Source: Candidatus Symbiothrix sp.
GTDB taxonomy: Bacteria; Bacteroidota; Bacteroidia; Bacteroidales; Azobacteroidaceae
Direction of reading: 5' to 3'
Assembly: GCA_031272095.1 (NCBI GenBank)
Contig: JAISUM010000072.1
Span: forward strand, 1-58,940
DNA length: 58,940 nucleotides
Below the pieces are notes generated by a model. That model searched no databases, had not been told where the DNA came from, and worked only from the letters and a program-made list of their open reading frames with translations. This document shows positions 1-10,090 of this stretch, one piece after another; the first letter of the stretch is position 1; each line of letters opens with the position of its first letter. The translations under genes and the position numbers were made by a program.

Positions 1-98
1 AACCCGGCGGTTCAATCAAAGACAATCTTTCGGTCGATTATTGCAATGCCAACGGTATGGCGATGGTTATGACCGGAACACGACATTTCAAACATTAA
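1..98 (+). CDS. purH: PurH C-terminus (partial)
   Basis: The window opens inside a gene read in the frame that starts at base 3. The last 31 residues begin PGGSIKDN, contain NGMAMVMTG, and end TRHFKH before a TAA stop. This is the conserved C-terminal tail of the bifunctional AICAR transformylase/IMP cyclohydrolase, which carries out the last two steps of de novo purine synthesis (the usual family tail is PGGSI...GIAMVFTGMRHFRH). Only the tail is present, so catalytic residues cannot be checked. It lies 25 bp upstream of mreB on the same strand with no visible terminator, so read-through into the shape operon is possible. Confidence 0.85.
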   Translation, partial: PGGSIKDNLSVDYCNANGMAMVMTGTRHFKH

Positions 99-123
99 AT
101 AAAAAATATAAATACACAAAAAT

Positions 124-1143
124 ATGGGATTATTTTCATTCACACAGGAAATCGCCATTGACTTGGGAACAGCCAACACCATCATCATTCACAACGGGCA
201 AATCGTAGTCGATGAACCCTCTATTGTGGCGTTGGACGATCATACCGGCAAATTGCTGGCAATCGGAAAAGAAGCGCAAAAAATGCAGGGTAAGACACAC
301 AGTAAGATCCGCACCATCCGTCCTTTGCGCGATGGCGTGATCGCCGATTTCGACGCCGCCGAACAGATGATTCGCGGCATGATCAAGATGATCAGCAGTA
401 AATCGCATTTCTTTGCACCTTCGTTGCGTATCGTTATCTGTGTGCCGTCAGGCAGTACAGAAGTGGAACTTCGCGCCGTGCGTGATTCTTCGGAACATGC
501 AGGCGGTCGCGATGTGTATATGATTTACGAACCGATGGCAGCCGCTATCGGTATCGGTCTCGACGTCGAAGCGCCGGAAGGAAATATGATCGTCGATATA
601 GGCGGCGGCACCACCGAAATCGCCGTTATCTCGCTGGGCGGTATTGTCGCCAATAAATCTATCCGCGTGGCAGGCGATGACCTGACCGACGATATTATGG
701 AATACATGGGACGCCAGCACAATATGCGCGTAGGCGAACGCACGGCAGAATTGATCAAAATGAATGTCGGCGCAGCATTGGTGCATTTGGACGACGCACC
801 CGAAGATTACGTCGTTTTCGGACCTAACCGAATGACTTCGTTGCCGATGGAAGTTCCCGTTTCCTATCAGGAAATTGCGCATTGCCTCGACAAATCCGTT
901 TCAAAGATAGAAATGGCGGTGCTGAACGCTTTGGAAAATACGCCGCCCGAACTTTATGCCGATATTGTGCGCAATGGCATCTATTTGACAGGCGGCGGCG
1001 CGTTGTTGAAAGGTTTGGATAAACGTTTGCAAGACAAAGTCAATATTCCTTTCCACATTGCGGAAGACCCTTTACATTCGGTCGCACGCGGGACAGGGGT
1101 TGCTTTGAAAAATATCAACAAATTTAAATTTTTGCTCCGATAG
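124..1143 (+). CDS. mreB: Rod shape-determining actin homologue MreB
   Basis: A 339-residue bacterial actin that polymerises on the inner face of the cytoplasmic membrane and guides the elongation machinery. The actin-fold nucleotide motifs are in order: phosphate-1 loop IDLGTANT near residue 13, phosphate-2 loop DIGGGTTE near 158, and adenosine motif TGGGALLKG near 290. The length matches the family (about 335-350). It is first in a tight same-strand cluster with mreC, mreD, the PBP2 gene and rodA, the standard elongasome operon. No clear TAnnTTTG promoter is seen in the 25 bp before it, so transcription may come from further upstream. Confidence 0.97.
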   Translation: MGLFSFTQEIAIDLGTANTIIIHNGQIVVDEPSIVALDDHTGKLLAIGKEAQKMQGKTHSKIRTIRPLRDGVIADFDAAEQMIRGMIKMISSKSHFFAPSLRIVICVPSGSTEVELRAVRDSSEHAGGRDVYMIYEPMAAAIGIGLDVEAPEGNMIVDIGGGTTEIAVISLGGIVANKSIRVAGDDLTDDIMEYMGRQHNMRVGERTAELIKMNVGAALVHLDDAPEDYVVFGPNRMTSLPMEVPVSYQEIAHCLDKSVSKIEMAVLNALENTPPELYADIVRNGIYLTGGGALLKGLDKRLQDKVNIPFHIAEDPLHSVARGTGVALKNINKFKFLLR

Positions 1144-1974
1144 TTGAAAAATCTGATTTTGTTTGTTTTCAAAAACATTCATTGGCTGCTCTTTCTTATT
1201 TTGGTTTATATTTCGCTTGCGTTGATCAATCATAACACGGGATTTCAACGCAGTCAATGGATGGCAGTCGTTCGAGAATTTACCGGAAATGTCTATACCG
1301 TATCCAACAGTTTTCGGGCGTATTTGCATTTGAACACAATCAATGAGCAACTTTCCGCGCAGATTGCCGAACTCGAAACGCGGGTCAGCAATTACGAAGC
1401 ACAAATCGCCAATTACAGATTGTTGCAGCAAGACAGTTTGCCGCCTTTGCCTTCGCAGTCTCCGTATAAATATATAGCGGCGCGGGTGATCAACAATACG
1501 ACCACTCGTTCCGAAAATTATTTGACTTTGAACAAAGGCGCAGATGAGGGTTTGGGCGCAGATATGGGCGTATTGACCGTCAGTGGGGTAGTGGGCATGG
1601 TGGAAGTATCGTCTTCGCATTTTTCGCGGGTGATTTCCATCTTAAATCCGAAATTCAAATTGAGCTGTATGCTGAAAAGCAATCAATATGCGGGACCCTT
1701 AGTCTGGGATGGCAAAGATTCGCGCTATACCTATCTGACCGAATTGCCGGTGCATATCACCACTTTTGTTGGCGATACGGTAGTTACAAGCGGCTATTCG
1801 GCTGTCTTTCCGAAGAATATTCCGGTAGGCGTCGTCGAATCACTGCCAGAATCGAAAAACGGCATCTACGCTTCGATAAAAGTGCGCTTGTTCGTCGATT
1901 TCAACAATATCAATGAAGTAAGGGTGGTGAGCAACGAATATCGAAAAGATCAACTGCAAGTGGAGATGAATTAG
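1144..1974 (+). CDS. mreC: Rod shape-determining protein MreC
   Basis: A 276-residue bitopic membrane protein that links MreB and MreD to the penicillin-binding proteins in the periplasm. It has a hydrophobic N-terminal segment (about residues 10-28), then a coiled-coil-like stretch (about 60-90), then the beta-rich MreC domain with VVGMVE and GDTVVTSGYSAVFPKNIPVG. The start is inferred to be a TTG that directly follows the mreB TAG stop, because no ATG lies near the expected N-terminus and the first residues match the usual short cytoplasmic tail. The TAG stop at 1972-1974 lies inside a TTAGTGG repeat array. Confidence 0.92.
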   Translation: MKNLILFVFKNIHWLLFLILVYISLALINHNTGFQRSQWMAVVREFTGNVYTVSNSFRAYLHLNTINEQLSAQIAELETRVSNYEAQIANYRLLQQDSLPPLPSQSPYKYIAARVINNTTTRSENYLTLNKGADEGLGADMGVLTVSGVVGMVEVSSSHFSRVISILNPKFKLSCMLKSNQYAGPLVWDGKDSRYTYLTELPVHITTFVGDTVVTSGYSAVFPKNIPVGVVESLPESKNGIYASIKVRLFVDFNNINEVRVVSNEYRKDQLQVEMN

Positions 1975-2009
1975 TGGTTAGTGGTTAGTGGTTAGTGATT
2001 AGTGGTTAA
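1970..2009 (+). repeat. TTAGTGG tandem array at mreC 3' end
   Basis: The units TTAGTGG, TTAGTGA and close variants run head to tail for about 40 bp between mreC and mreD. The mreC stop codon is part of the first unit. The same degenerate array occurs near 34030, 34499 (inverted), 38960, 50735 (inverted) and 51358. Confidence 0.85.
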
Positions 2010-2026
2010 GATAATTAGAAATTAGC

Positions 2027-2542
2027 ATGTCGAGAGTCGGATTGATATATTACACGGGCTTGTTTTTGCTGTTAGTGTTTTTGCAAGTGTTTTTGTTTGA
2101 CAAAATACACCTGTTCGGCTATGCTACGCCAATGTTGTCGGTCTATTTCATCATCAAATTGCCTGTCGGCGACAGTCATCGAATTGCTAATATGTTCTTA
2201 ACGGCATTGCTCGGCTTGACGATTGACTTGTTCGGCGGCGTTCTGGGCGTCAATATGCTGGCATGTGTCTTGGTCAATTTCGTGAGACCCTGGCTGTTAG
2301 ATCGTTTCGTAACCGAAGATATCCACAACAATTACACGCCTTCGACCTACGACATGGGAAAATCGCTGTTTCTGCAATTTGCGTTTGTGATGGTTTTGTT
2401 GCACCATGCGACAGTATATATAGTGGAAGCCTGTTCTCTGTTCGATTTCTGGGGCTTGATATTTCGGATTACGGGCAGCGTGGTCGTAACGATGCTGTTA
2501 GTCGCCGCGATGGAAAATTTTCGTTTTGATCCGGGAAAATAA
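2027..2542 (+). CDS. mreD: Rod shape-determining protein MreD
   Basis: A 171-residue, strongly hydrophobic protein with about five predicted membrane segments, starting MSRVGLIYYTGLFLLLVFLQVFLF. Size, hydrophobicity and position between mreC and the PBP2 gene identify MreD, the integral membrane partner of MreC in the elongasome. MreD is poorly conserved in sequence, so the call rests on context and topology. Its TAA stop shares its last base with the ATG of the next gene, suggesting translational coupling. Confidence 0.9.
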   Translation: MSRVGLIYYTGLFLLLVFLQVFLFDKIHLFGYATPMLSVYFIIKLPVGDSHRIANMFLTALLGLTIDLFGGVLGVNMLACVLVNFVRPWLLDRFVTEDIHNNYTPSTYDMGKSLFLQFAFVMVLLHHATVYIVEACSLFDFWGLIFRITGSVVVTMLLVAAMENFRFDPGK

Positions 2543-4404
2543 TGAGCGGAAAAAATTTAAATACCGAACGGCGCAAAAACGTATGGATTTTTGTTGTCTG
2601 TGCTATTGCGTTGATCTATCTGATACAGCTATTTAATATTCAGATATTGAATCCCGATTATGGCATCAAGGGTGACGGCAATGCTTTTCTGAAACGGACG
2701 CGCTATCCGGCTCGCGGCGCTATCTACGACCGCAACAACAAGCTGATGGTTTCGACGCAACCTTCTTACGATGTGATGGTTACCATGCGCGAAATGCGAC
2801 CCGATTTCGATACTGTAGCCTTTTGTAAAGCCGTCAATATCTCGGTCGAGCGTTTCAAATACCGGATGGCGGAAATCAAAAATCCAAAGAAAAATCCGGG
2901 CTATTCGACTTATACGCCCCAAACCTTTATCACGCAGCTGGGCAATCAGGAATACGGCGTGTTGAACGAAAAACTCTATCAGTTTTCGGGCTTTGAAATT
3001 CAAAATCGAACGGCGCGAAAATATACCAATCCTTATGCCGCGTTGTTGTTGGGATACGTTGCCGAAGCCGACAAAAAAGATATTGAAAAAGACGCTTATT
3101 ATCAGCGCGGCGACTATATCGGCAAAACCGGCGTAGAACGTTCCTACGAAAATGTTTTGCGGGGCGAAAAAGGCGTAGAAATTCTGCTGCGCGACAGTCA
3201 TGGACGTATTCAAGGCGCTTACAACAACGGGCAGGACGATGTAGAGTCCGTTCCGGGAAAAAATATCACTTTGTCGATAGACATGGATTTGCAAGCATAC
3301 GGAGAAGCACTGATGCAAAACAAACTGGGCACCATTATTATGATTGAGCCTAAAACCGGCGAAATTCTTTGTATGGTATCTTCGCCGACTTATGATCCGG
3401 CGGATTTGGTCGGACGGCAATTCAGCGAAAATTTTGCGCGCTTGGCAACCAATCCTTATAAACCTTTGATCAATCGCGCTTTGAACGGAACTTATCCGCC
3501 CGGATCCACCTTCAAAACTACGCAAGGATTGACTTTCTTGCAGGAAGGCATCATTTCGCCCGAAACAGCTTATTCGTGCTATCACGGCTGGCCTCTCGGC
3601 AATGGTCGCCCCGCCTGTCACGGACATCCTTCGCCCTTGAGCTTGGTGCAGGCAGTCGGAATGAGTTGCAATGCATATTTTTCTTGGGGATTGAAAGCAA
3701 TGTTGGACAATAAAAAATACGGATCAGTGCAAGCTGCGATGGACAAATGGCGTGATTATATGGTGGCGCAGGGGTTTGGCTATCCTTTGGGCGTGGATGT
3801 TCCTGGTGAAAAACGCGGAATGATTCCCAACAGTTCCTATTACGATAAGGTCTATAAAGGGCGTTGGAATGCCTTCACGGTGATTTCTATCGCTATCGGA
3901 CAGGGCGAAGTTACGCTGTCGCCGATTCAGATCTGTAATTTAGCGGCTACTATTGCCAATCGCGGGTATTTTTATACGCCTCACGCCGTCAAAGCCATTC
4001 AGGACACTGTTTTGGACACGCTTTACACCCATCCGCATTATACCGGCATCGACGCCAAAAACTACGAGACTATTGCCGCAGGTATGCGTTGGGCAGTTGC
4101 CGGAGCAGGCGGCACTTGCCATGTGGCGAATATCTCCGACATCACCGTTTGCGGAAAAACCGGAACAGCCCAAAACAGCGGCAAAGACCACTCCATTTTT
4201 ATGGGTTTTGCGCCGATGGACGACCCGAAAGCCGCCGTGCTGGTATTTGTCGAAAATGGCGGATTCGGCGCTACTTATGCCGTGCCAATCGGACGACTGA
4301 TGTTGCAGAAATATCTCAAAGGCGAAATACCGCCGTCGGATCAGGCTTTGGAAACACGCATCAAAAACTCGGTAATTTTACGCAATGTCATACAGAAAAA
4401 ATAG
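2542..4404 (+). CDS. mrdA: Penicillin-binding protein 2 (elongasome transpeptidase)
   Basis: A 620-residue class B penicillin-binding protein that cross-links peptidoglycan during cell elongation. It has one N-terminal membrane anchor (about residues 14-32), then the pedestal region with RYPARGAIYDRN, then the transpeptidase domain. The three active-site motifs are present: SxxK as STFK (near 323), SxN as SCN (near 374) and KTG in CGKTGTAQ (near 535). It overlaps mreD by one base and rodA by 20 bases, so the three are translated from one message. RodA is its obligate polymerase partner. Confidence 0.96.
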   Translation: MSGKNLNTERRKNVWIFVVCAIALIYLIQLFNIQILNPDYGIKGDGNAFLKRTRYPARGAIYDRNNKLMVSTQPSYDVMVTMREMRPDFDTVAFCKAVNISVERFKYRMAEIKNPKKNPGYSTYTPQTFITQLGNQEYGVLNEKLYQFSGFEIQNRTARKYTNPYAALLLGYVAEADKKDIEKDAYYQRGDYIGKTGVERSYENVLRGEKGVEILLRDSHGRIQGAYNNGQDDVESVPGKNITLSIDMDLQAYGEALMQNKLGTIIMIEPKTGEILCMVSSPTYDPADLVGRQFSENFARLATNPYKPLINRALNGTYPPGSTFKTTQGLTFLQEGIISPETAYSCYHGWPLGNGRPACHGHPSPLSLVQAVGMSCNAYFSWGLKAMLDNKKYGSVQAAMDKWRDYMVAQGFGYPLGVDVPGEKRGMIPNSSYYDKVYKGRWNAFTVISIAIGQGEVTLSPIQICNLAATIANRGYFYTPHAVKAIQDTVLDTLYTHPHYTGIDAKNYETIAAGMRWAVAGAGGTCHVANISDITVCGKTGTAQNSGKDHSIFMGFAPMDDPKAAVLVFVENGGFGATYAVPIGRLMLQKYLKGEIPPSDQALETRIKNSVILRNVIQKK

Positions 4405-5842
4405 TCTATTGAAACGTCCCGACTGGCTGACCATCGCCATCTATCTGATTTTGGTGATCACAGGCTGGTTCAGCATCTATTCCGCTGCATCTACTTACGA
4501 TGCGACGTCCGGCGGCAGTTTTTTCGATTTGCAGGGACGCGCCGGTATGCAAATGCTGTGGATTTGGATTTCATTGGCGGTCGGTTTTTCGCTGCTGATG
4601 ATCGAATGCAATTGGTACGAAGTGTTTGCGACTTGGATCTATATGCTGATTATGGGGGTGCTGTTGCTGACGATTTTCATTGCGCCCAATATCAAAGGGT
4701 CGCACTCGTGGTTGGTGCTGGGTCCGATTCGATTTCAGCCTGCCGAACTCGCCAAATTTGCTACGGCGCTGATGGTTGCCAAGTGTATGAGCGCTTATCA
4801 GTTCGATCTGCTGAAAATGCGTAATTTCACAACGGTTATTTCGATGATATTTTTGCCGATGCTTCTGATTTTGATGCAAAACGAAACCGGTTCGGCATTG
4901 GTTTTTCTGTCGTTTTTCTTTGTCCTGTATCGTGAAGGTTTGCCGGGAGCTATCTTGCTATGCGGTATTTCGGCGATCCTGTTTTTTGTGCTGAATGTGC
5001 GTTTTGCCAATGTCTTTTGGGGGCAGACGACAGTAGGGGAGTGCTTGGTGTTGGCGCTGATTATCCTGTTTTCGTGGGGCTTTCTCTACAATCACCCGAA
5101 ACACCGCGAACATTTGAAATATATGGTTTATGCCTTGTTGGGGATGCTGTTGGTATCGGCGATTGTAGATTGGTGGCTGCCGGTTTTCGATTGGTGTTGG
5201 ACGCTGAATATCTATATCGCTTTGATGTCGGTCTATCTGTTAGTCTTGTTTGTGTATTATCGCAGTTATAACTATTTATGGATTGCGCTGTTTGCATTGG
5301 GTGCGATTGCATTTTCCTATTCGGTCGATTATGTCTACGACGAAGTGCTGCAAGCACATCAAAAAACGCGCATCGACGTCGCATTGGGGATGATCGAAGA
5401 CCCTAACGGCGCAGGCTACAACGTCATTCAATCGAAAATTGCAATAGGATCCGGCGGACTGACCGGCAAAGGTTTTATGCGAGGCACGCAAACAAAATTG
5501 AAATATGTGCCGGAACAGGACACCGATTTCATTTTTTGCACCATCGGCGAGGAAAAAGGCTTTGTCGGCGCAACCGTTGTTTTGCTGCTGTTTGTCGGAC
5601 TGATTTTGCGGCTGATCTACCTTGCCGAGCGTCAATCCTCCGCTTTTCATCGCATCTACGGCTACATTGTCGCCGGAATTTTGTTCTTTCATATCTTGGT
5701 CAATATCGGGATGGTCATTGGCATCATGCCAGTGATCGGGATTCCGCTGCCGTTTTTCAGCTATGGCGGATCGTCTTTGCTTTCATTCACCATCTTGCTG
5801 TTTATTTTCCTCTGTTTCGACGCAAGCAGAGAGTATAAATGA
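4385..5842 (+). CDS. rodA: RodA, SEDS peptidoglycan glycosyltransferase
   Basis: A 485-residue polytopic SEDS-family protein that polymerises lipid II with PBP2. The C-terminal SEDS signature is clear: IAIGSGGLTGKGF, then YVPEQDTDFIFCTIGEE, then GIPLPFFSYGGSS close to the end. The start overlaps the last 20 bases of the PBP2 gene. It is about 100 residues longer than classical RodA (about 370); the extra length falls between roughly residues 205 and 310 and consists of additional hydrophobic segments. The catalytic region looks intact. Confidence 0.95.
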   Translation: MSYRKNSLLKRPDWLTIAIYLILVITGWFSIYSAASTYDATSGGSFFDLQGRAGMQMLWIWISLAVGFSLLMIECNWYEVFATWIYMLIMGVLLLTIFIAPNIKGSHSWLVLGPIRFQPAELAKFATALMVAKCMSAYQFDLLKMRNFTTVISMIFLPMLLILMQNETGSALVFLSFFFVLYREGLPGAILLCGISAILFFVLNVRFANVFWGQTTVGECLVLALIILFSWGFLYNHPKHREHLKYMVYALLGMLLVSAIVDWWLPVFDWCWTLNIYIALMSVYLLVLFVYYRSYNYLWIALFALGAIAFSYSVDYVYDEVLQAHQKTRIDVALGMIEDPNGAGYNVIQSKIAIGSGGLTGKGFMRGTQTKLKYVPEQDTDFIFCTIGEEKGFVGATVVLLLFVGLILRLIYLAERQSSAFHRIYGYIVAGILFFHILVNIGMVIGIMPVIGIPLPFFSYGGSSLLSFTILLFIFLCFDASREYK

Positions 5843-5861
5843 AGAAAAAAATCCTGAAAAA

Positions 5862-5892
5862 TTTGGCGTTTTCAAAATTATGCTTACCTTTG
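5862..5892 (+). promoter_or_regulatory. Bacteroidetes-type promoter ahead of AC-repeat leader
   Basis: TTTG at 5862-5865, 19 bases, then TACCTTTG at 5885-5892, matching the primary sigma factor consensus of Bacteroidetes. Predicted transcription starts near 5896-5900, just ahead of a small open frame and about 270 bases before the GT8 gene, for which no nearer promoter is visible. Confidence 0.7.
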
Positions 5893-5900
5893 TCGCCGTT

Positions 5901-6053
<153 letters not shown>

Positions 6054-6103
6054 AAAAGCGCAAAGGTACGGAAAATTTTTCTCAAATCATATATATCATC
6101 GTA

Positions 6104-6124
6104 GAGACGTAAATATTATGTCTC
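6104..6124. repeat. GAGAC/GTCTC hairpin
   Basis: GAGACGTAA and TTATGTCTC form a 9-bp stem (one G-T pair) around a 3-base loop, 52 bp before the GT8 start. The rest of 5843-6175 holds the promoter, the leader frame, the AC tract, and a second imperfect hairpin at about 5942-5961 (AACGCCAAA / TTTGGCGCT). Confidence 0.5.
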
Positions 6125-6175
6125 CGTATCCTGTTGTATCACAATTTGTTAACACCTCATCTGATGAATAATATC

Positions 6176-7180
6176 ATGCACATACTTTTTGGAATAAATG
6201 ACGGTTTTGTGATGCCCTGCGGCGTTTTGATGGAGTCTGTTTTGCGCACAAACAAAACCGAAAAAATCATTTTTCACATCATCACCAACCATATTTCAGA
6301 AGACAATCAACAAAAATTACGGACAACAGCAGGAACGCATGCCGATGTCAATTTTTATACAGTCGCTGATTATGCCGATCTGTTGCAAGGTTTTCTGCAA
6401 ATAGGCTCTTGGGGCATATCCATCTATTTCCGGCTTTTTGCCACAAAATTATTGCCGCCCGATGTTTCCAAAGTCTTATATCTTGATGCGGATATGCTGG
6501 TAACCGATTCGCTCACTGAATTGTGGAATACAGATCTGACAGATTGTTCGGTCGCAGTCGCCATCAATCACAATTTTGACAATATTGTCAGAATGAATAC
6601 CTTGCAATACGACCGCAATGAAGGCTATTTCAATTCCGGTATGCTGTTGATCAATTTGGACTATTGGCGGAAAAATGATATTGCGGAAAAGATATTCGAT
6701 TATATCCAAAAAAACTCAAAAATATTACAGGCGCCCGATCAATATGCGCTCAATGCTATCACCGCCGGAACGCGAAAATTAGTGCCTTTTCGCTATAATA
6801 TGAATAATGTTCGGAATGTGGCAAATATGCAGGTGCGGCGCGAATGGCACGAAATGATGCGGGAAAGTCAGATCCATCCGGCAATCATCCATTTCATCGG
6901 CGTCAAACCATGGCACCGCGAATGTACACACCCCTATCAGCCGCTTTGGCTATATGTTCAAAGTCAAACATTGTGGAAATACACAAAATTGCGCAGTCAT
7001 ACCCCAAAAAGCGAAACCCTGAAATGTGGCTTTTGGACCATATTGAAAGGCATCAAATTAATACTGATCAGCCTCTTTGGACAAAGCTTTGTCGAACGGA
7101 TTATTTTCAAAAAGAAAGGCGATTCCGACACTTTTTATCTAAAAAATGCAGAAAAATTGCTTGAAAAGTTGAGAAATTGA
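6176..7180 (+). CDS. Glycosyltransferase family 8 protein
   Basis: A retaining GT-A glycosyltransferase of about 334 residues, related to LgtC-type galactosyl/glucosyltransferases of surface polysaccharide synthesis. It shows MHILFGINDGF at the start, the metal-binding DxD in YLDADMLV (near residue 105), GYFNSGMLLINLDYW, and the C-terminal HFIGVKPWH motif. The frame is open further upstream, and ATG 6164 is an alternative start, but 6176 aligns best with family N-termini. Donor and acceptor cannot be read from sequence. The gene stands alone, ends just before the thrS promoter, and may be controlled by the AC-repeat leader. Confidence 0.88.
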   Translation: MHILFGINDGFVMPCGVLMESVLRTNKTEKIIFHIITNHISEDNQQKLRTTAGTHADVNFYTVADYADLLQGFLQIGSWGISIYFRLFATKLLPPDVSKVLYLDADMLVTDSLTELWNTDLTDCSVAVAINHNFDNIVRMNTLQYDRNEGYFNSGMLLINLDYWRKNDIAEKIFDYIQKNSKILQAPDQYALNAITAGTRKLVPFRYNMNNVRNVANMQVRREWHEMMRESQIHPAIIHFIGVKPWHRECTHPYQPLWLYVQSQTLWKYTKLRSHTPKSETLKCGFWTILKGIKLILISLFGQSFVERIIFKKKGDSDTFYLKNAEKLLEKLRN

Positions 7181-7199
7181 AAAAAGTGTCGTACCTTTG
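7169..7199 (+). promoter_or_regulatory. Promoter of thrS operon
   Basis: TTG at 7169-7171, 20 bases, then TACCTTTG at 7192-7199, about 20 bases before the thrS ATG. The leader is far too short for a T-box. Confidence 0.75.
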
Positions 7200-7219
7200 C
7201 CGATTATTTTTAAACAAAG

Positions 7220-9166
7220 ATGATAAATATTACATTTCCAGATGGTTCTGTGCGTGAATATGCCGAAGGAACTACCGCTTTGCAAATAGCAGAAAGTATC
7301 AGTTCGCGATTGGCACAAGAGGTTTTAGTGGCAAGCGTGGATGGCGAGTTATACGATTTGACTCGTCCGATACGGCACAGCGCCTCAGTCAAACTTCATA
7401 AGTGGGACGATGCGGAAGGCAAACACGCGTTCTGGCATTCGTCGGCACATCTCTTGGCAGAAGCTTTGCAAATTTTGTATCCTAATATTCAATTCGGAAT
7501 AGGTCCTGCCATCGAAAACGGATTTTATTACGACGTCAATCCGGGCGAAGGCGTAGTCATCAAAGATGCCGATTTGGCTGCCATCGAAAAAAAAATGCAG
7601 GAATTAGCTGCCGAAAAATCACCGATCTGCCGCGCCGATATTGCTAAAAAAGATGCACTGAAAATGTTCGCCGATAGAGGCGAAACCTATAAAGTGGAAT
7701 TAATTTCCGAATTGGAAGACGGCAAAATAACGACCTATACGCAAGGCGATTTTACCGATCTCTGTCGCGGTCCCCATTTGCCGGATACCTCGTATATCAA
7801 AGCGATCAAACTGACGTCGATAGCCGGAGCCTACTGGCGCGGCGACGAAAAACGCCAACAGCTGACCCGTATCTACGGTATCTCCTTCCCGAAAAAGAAA
7901 CTCTTGGACGATTATCTGTTGCTGTTAGAAGAAGCCAAAAAGCGCGACCACCGAAAAATCGGCAAAGAAATGGAATTGTTCACGTTCTCTCAAAACGTGG
8001 GACAAGGTTTGCCGCTCTGGTTGCCAAAAGGTACACAATTGCGCCTGAAATTAGAAGAGCTTTTGAAGAAAATTCAAATGGAATACGGCTATCAACAAGT
8101 CATCACACCACACATCGGACATAAAATATTATATGTAACGTCGGGACATTACGCCAAATACGGAAAAGATTCCTTCCAACCGATTCACACGCCGGAAGAA
8201 GGTGAAGAATTTTTGCTGAAACCGATGAACTGTCCACATCACTGCGAAATCTACAAAGCATTTCCACGCTCCTACAAAGATTTGCCCCTGCGTTTAGCAG
8301 AATTTGGAACGGTCTATCGTTACGAACAAAGCGGCGAATTGCACGGTTTGACCCGCGTGCGTGGTTTTACGCAAGACGATGCGCATATTTTCTGTGCGCC
8401 TGAAGATGTGAAAGGTGAGTTTATTAAGGTGATGAATATTATCCACATCATTTTCCGCGCCTTGAATTTCACCGATTATGAAGCGCAAATTTCCTTGAGA
8501 GATCCCGAGAACAAAGAAAAATACATCGGCTCGGAAGAAAATTGGCAACAAGCAGAACAAGCAATCATCGAAGTCTGCGAAGAAAAAGGTGTCAAAGCCA
8601 AAATAGAATTGGGAGAAGCAGCATTCTATGGACCTAAACTCGATTTTATGGTCAAAGATGCACTCGGACGTCGCTGGCAACTCGGTACAATACAGGTCGA
8701 TTACAACCTGCCGGAACGTTTTGAACTCGAATACACAGGCGCAGACAACCAAAAACACCGTCCGGTGATGATCCACCGCGCCCCTTTCGGCTCAATGGAA
8801 CGTTTTGTGGCAGTGCTGATCGAACATACTGCCGGAAAATTCCCCTTGTGGCTCGTCCCCGATCAAGCCGTCATTTTGCCCATCAGCGAAAAGTTCAACG
8901 ACTATGCACATGAAGTAGCAAAAGAGCTGCGTAAACACGAAGTTCGCGTCATTATTGATGAACGAAACGAAAAAATCGGACGTAAAATCAGAGACAATGA
9001 ACTGAAAAAAATCCCTTATTTATTGATAATTGGGGAAAAAGAAATAGAAAATAACGAAATTTCTGTAAGAAAACAGGGCGAAGGTGATGTAGGTTCAATG
9101 AAAATTACTACCTTTGCAGCGCTTTTGAAAGAAGAAGTAGAAAAACAAATGGTAAAAATGCAATAA
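7220..9166 (+). CDS. thrS: Threonine-tRNA ligase
   Basis: A 648-residue class II aminoacyl-tRNA synthetase that charges tRNA-Thr in the cytoplasm. In order: N-terminal TGS domain (about 1-62), editing domain with [11 protein letters not shown] (about 75-230), class II catalytic core with [11 protein letters not shown] and the motif-2 loop [18 protein letters not shown], and a C-terminal anticodon-binding domain from about 545. The length is normal. It heads the conserved thrS-infC-rpmI-rplT translation operon. Confidence 0.98.
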   Translation: MINITFPDGSVREYAEGTTALQIAESISSRLAQEVLVASVDGELYDLTRPIRHSASVKLHKWDDAEGKHAFWHSSAHLLAEALQILYPNIQFGIGPAIENGFYYDVNPGEGVVIKDADLAAIEKKMQELAAEKSPICRADIAKKDALKMFADRGETYKVELISELEDGKITTYTQGDFTDLCRGPHLPDTSYIKAIKLTSIAGAYWRGDEKRQQLTRIYGISFPKKKLLDDYLLLLEEAKKRDHRKIGKEMELFTFSQNVGQGLPLWLPKGTQLRLKLEELLKKIQMEYGYQQVITPHIGHKILYVTSGHYAKYGKDSFQPIHTPEEGEEFLLKPMNCPHHCEIYKAFPRSYKDLPLRLAEFGTVYRYEQSGELHGLTRVRGFTQDDAHIFCAPEDVKGEFIKVMNIIHIIFRALNFTDYEAQISLRDPENKEKYIGSEENWQQAEQAIIEVCEEKGVKAKIELGEAAFYGPKLDFMVKDALGRRWQLGTIQVDYNLPERFELEYTGADNQKHRPVMIHRAPFGSMERFVAVLIEHTAGKFPLWLVPDQAVILPISEKFNDYAHEVAKELRKHEVRVIIDERNEKIGRKIRDNELKKIPYLLIIGEKEIENNEISVRKQGEGDVGSMKITTFAALLKEEVEKQMVKMQ

Positions 9167-9192
9167 CTAAAAGGAAACGAGTACCCTCGTAT

Positions 9193-9735
9193 ATGAAGAA
9201 AGAGAACTTGAAAGACCAATATCGGATCAACGAAAGAATCCGTGAAAAAGAAGTCCGCGTAGTCGGTGAAAATGTAACACAAGGAGTTTATCCTATCGCC
9301 GAAGCCCTGCGAATGGCACACGGGCAAGACTTGGATTTGATAGAGATATCACCGAATGCCGTACCACCGGTATGTCGGATTGCAGATTACCAGAAGTTTC
9401 TATACCAACAGAAAAAGCGGCAAAAAGAACAAAAGGCAAAATCAGTCAAGATTGTCATCAAAGAGATTCGGTTTGGACCTCAAACAGACGACCACGATTA
9501 CAATTTCAAGCTGAAACACGCCAAAAGTTTCTTGGAAGAAGGAGCAAAAGTCAAAGCCTACGTTTTTTTCAAAGGACGTTCGATACTTTTTAAAGAACAA
9601 GGCGAAGTGTTGCTGCTCCGTTTTGCTAACGATCTGGAAGATTATGCAAAAGTAGAACAACTGCCACTTTTGGAAGGCAAAAAAATGATTATCATGCTGG
9701 CGCCCAAAAAAGCAGCTAACAAAAAAAGTGAGTAA
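9193..9735 (+). CDS. infC: Translation initiation factor IF-3
   Basis: A 180-residue IF-3 that binds the 30S subunit and checks start-codon pairing. The N-terminal domain begins with [15 protein letters not shown] and contains [20 protein letters not shown]. The C-terminal domain has [20 protein letters not shown] and [16 protein letters not shown]. It starts with a plain ATG rather than the rare ATT/AUU seen in enterobacteria, 26 bp after thrS. The short lysine-rich C-terminal tail is usual. Confidence 0.97.
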   Translation: MKKENLKDQYRINERIREKEVRVVGENVTQGVYPIAEALRMAHGQDLDLIEISPNAVPPVCRIADYQKFLYQQKKRQKEQKAKSVKIVIKEIRFGPQTDDHDYNFKLKHAKSFLEEGAKVKAYVFFKGRSILFKEQGEVLLLRFANDLEDYAKVEQLPLLEGKKMIIMLAPKKAANKKSE

Positions 9736-9779
9736 ATATTAGAGATTAATTAATTTATAAATTTAAAAACAGACGTAAA

Positions 9780-9977
9780 ATGCCTAAAATGAAGACTAAT
9801 TCCGGTGCCAAAAAAAGATTCGCTCTTACCGGAACAGGAAAAATCAAGAGAAAACACGCTTTTAAAAGCCACATTCTCACGAAAAAAACTAAAAAACAAA
9901 AACGGAGACTGACGCATTTCTCCATTTTGGACGGTTCTAACAGAGACAGTGTAAAATCAATGTTGGGATTGAAGTAA
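9780..9977 (+). CDS. rpmI: 50S ribosomal protein L35
   Basis: A 65-residue basic protein starting [14 protein letters not shown] with the [14 protein letters not shown] motif, which identifies L35 of the large ribosomal subunit. It follows infC by 44 bp in the standard operon order. Confidence 0.97.
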   Translation: MPKMKTNSGAKKRFALTGTGKIKRKHAFKSHILTKKTKKQKRRLTHFSILDGSNRDSVKSMLGLK

Positions 9978-10090
9978 AGTGATTTTCAAACAGATTTATT
10001 AACAGAGATTCAGTAATAAGATTATTGGAAGTTGCGGATCAAGTCCACAAAGACGGTAACGCTGACTCTCACAATTCATTCAATTAAATT

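Noticed and set aside
6061-6068. Minus-strand TACCTTTG that could drive antisense RNA through the AC tract toward rodA
   Set aside because: The -7 match is perfect but the nearest -33 TTTG is only 14 bases away and no open frame starts behind it; kept as unproven.
7200-7219. T-box or other riboswitch before thrS
   Set aside because: The promoter leaves a leader of only about 15 bases, too short for a T-box.
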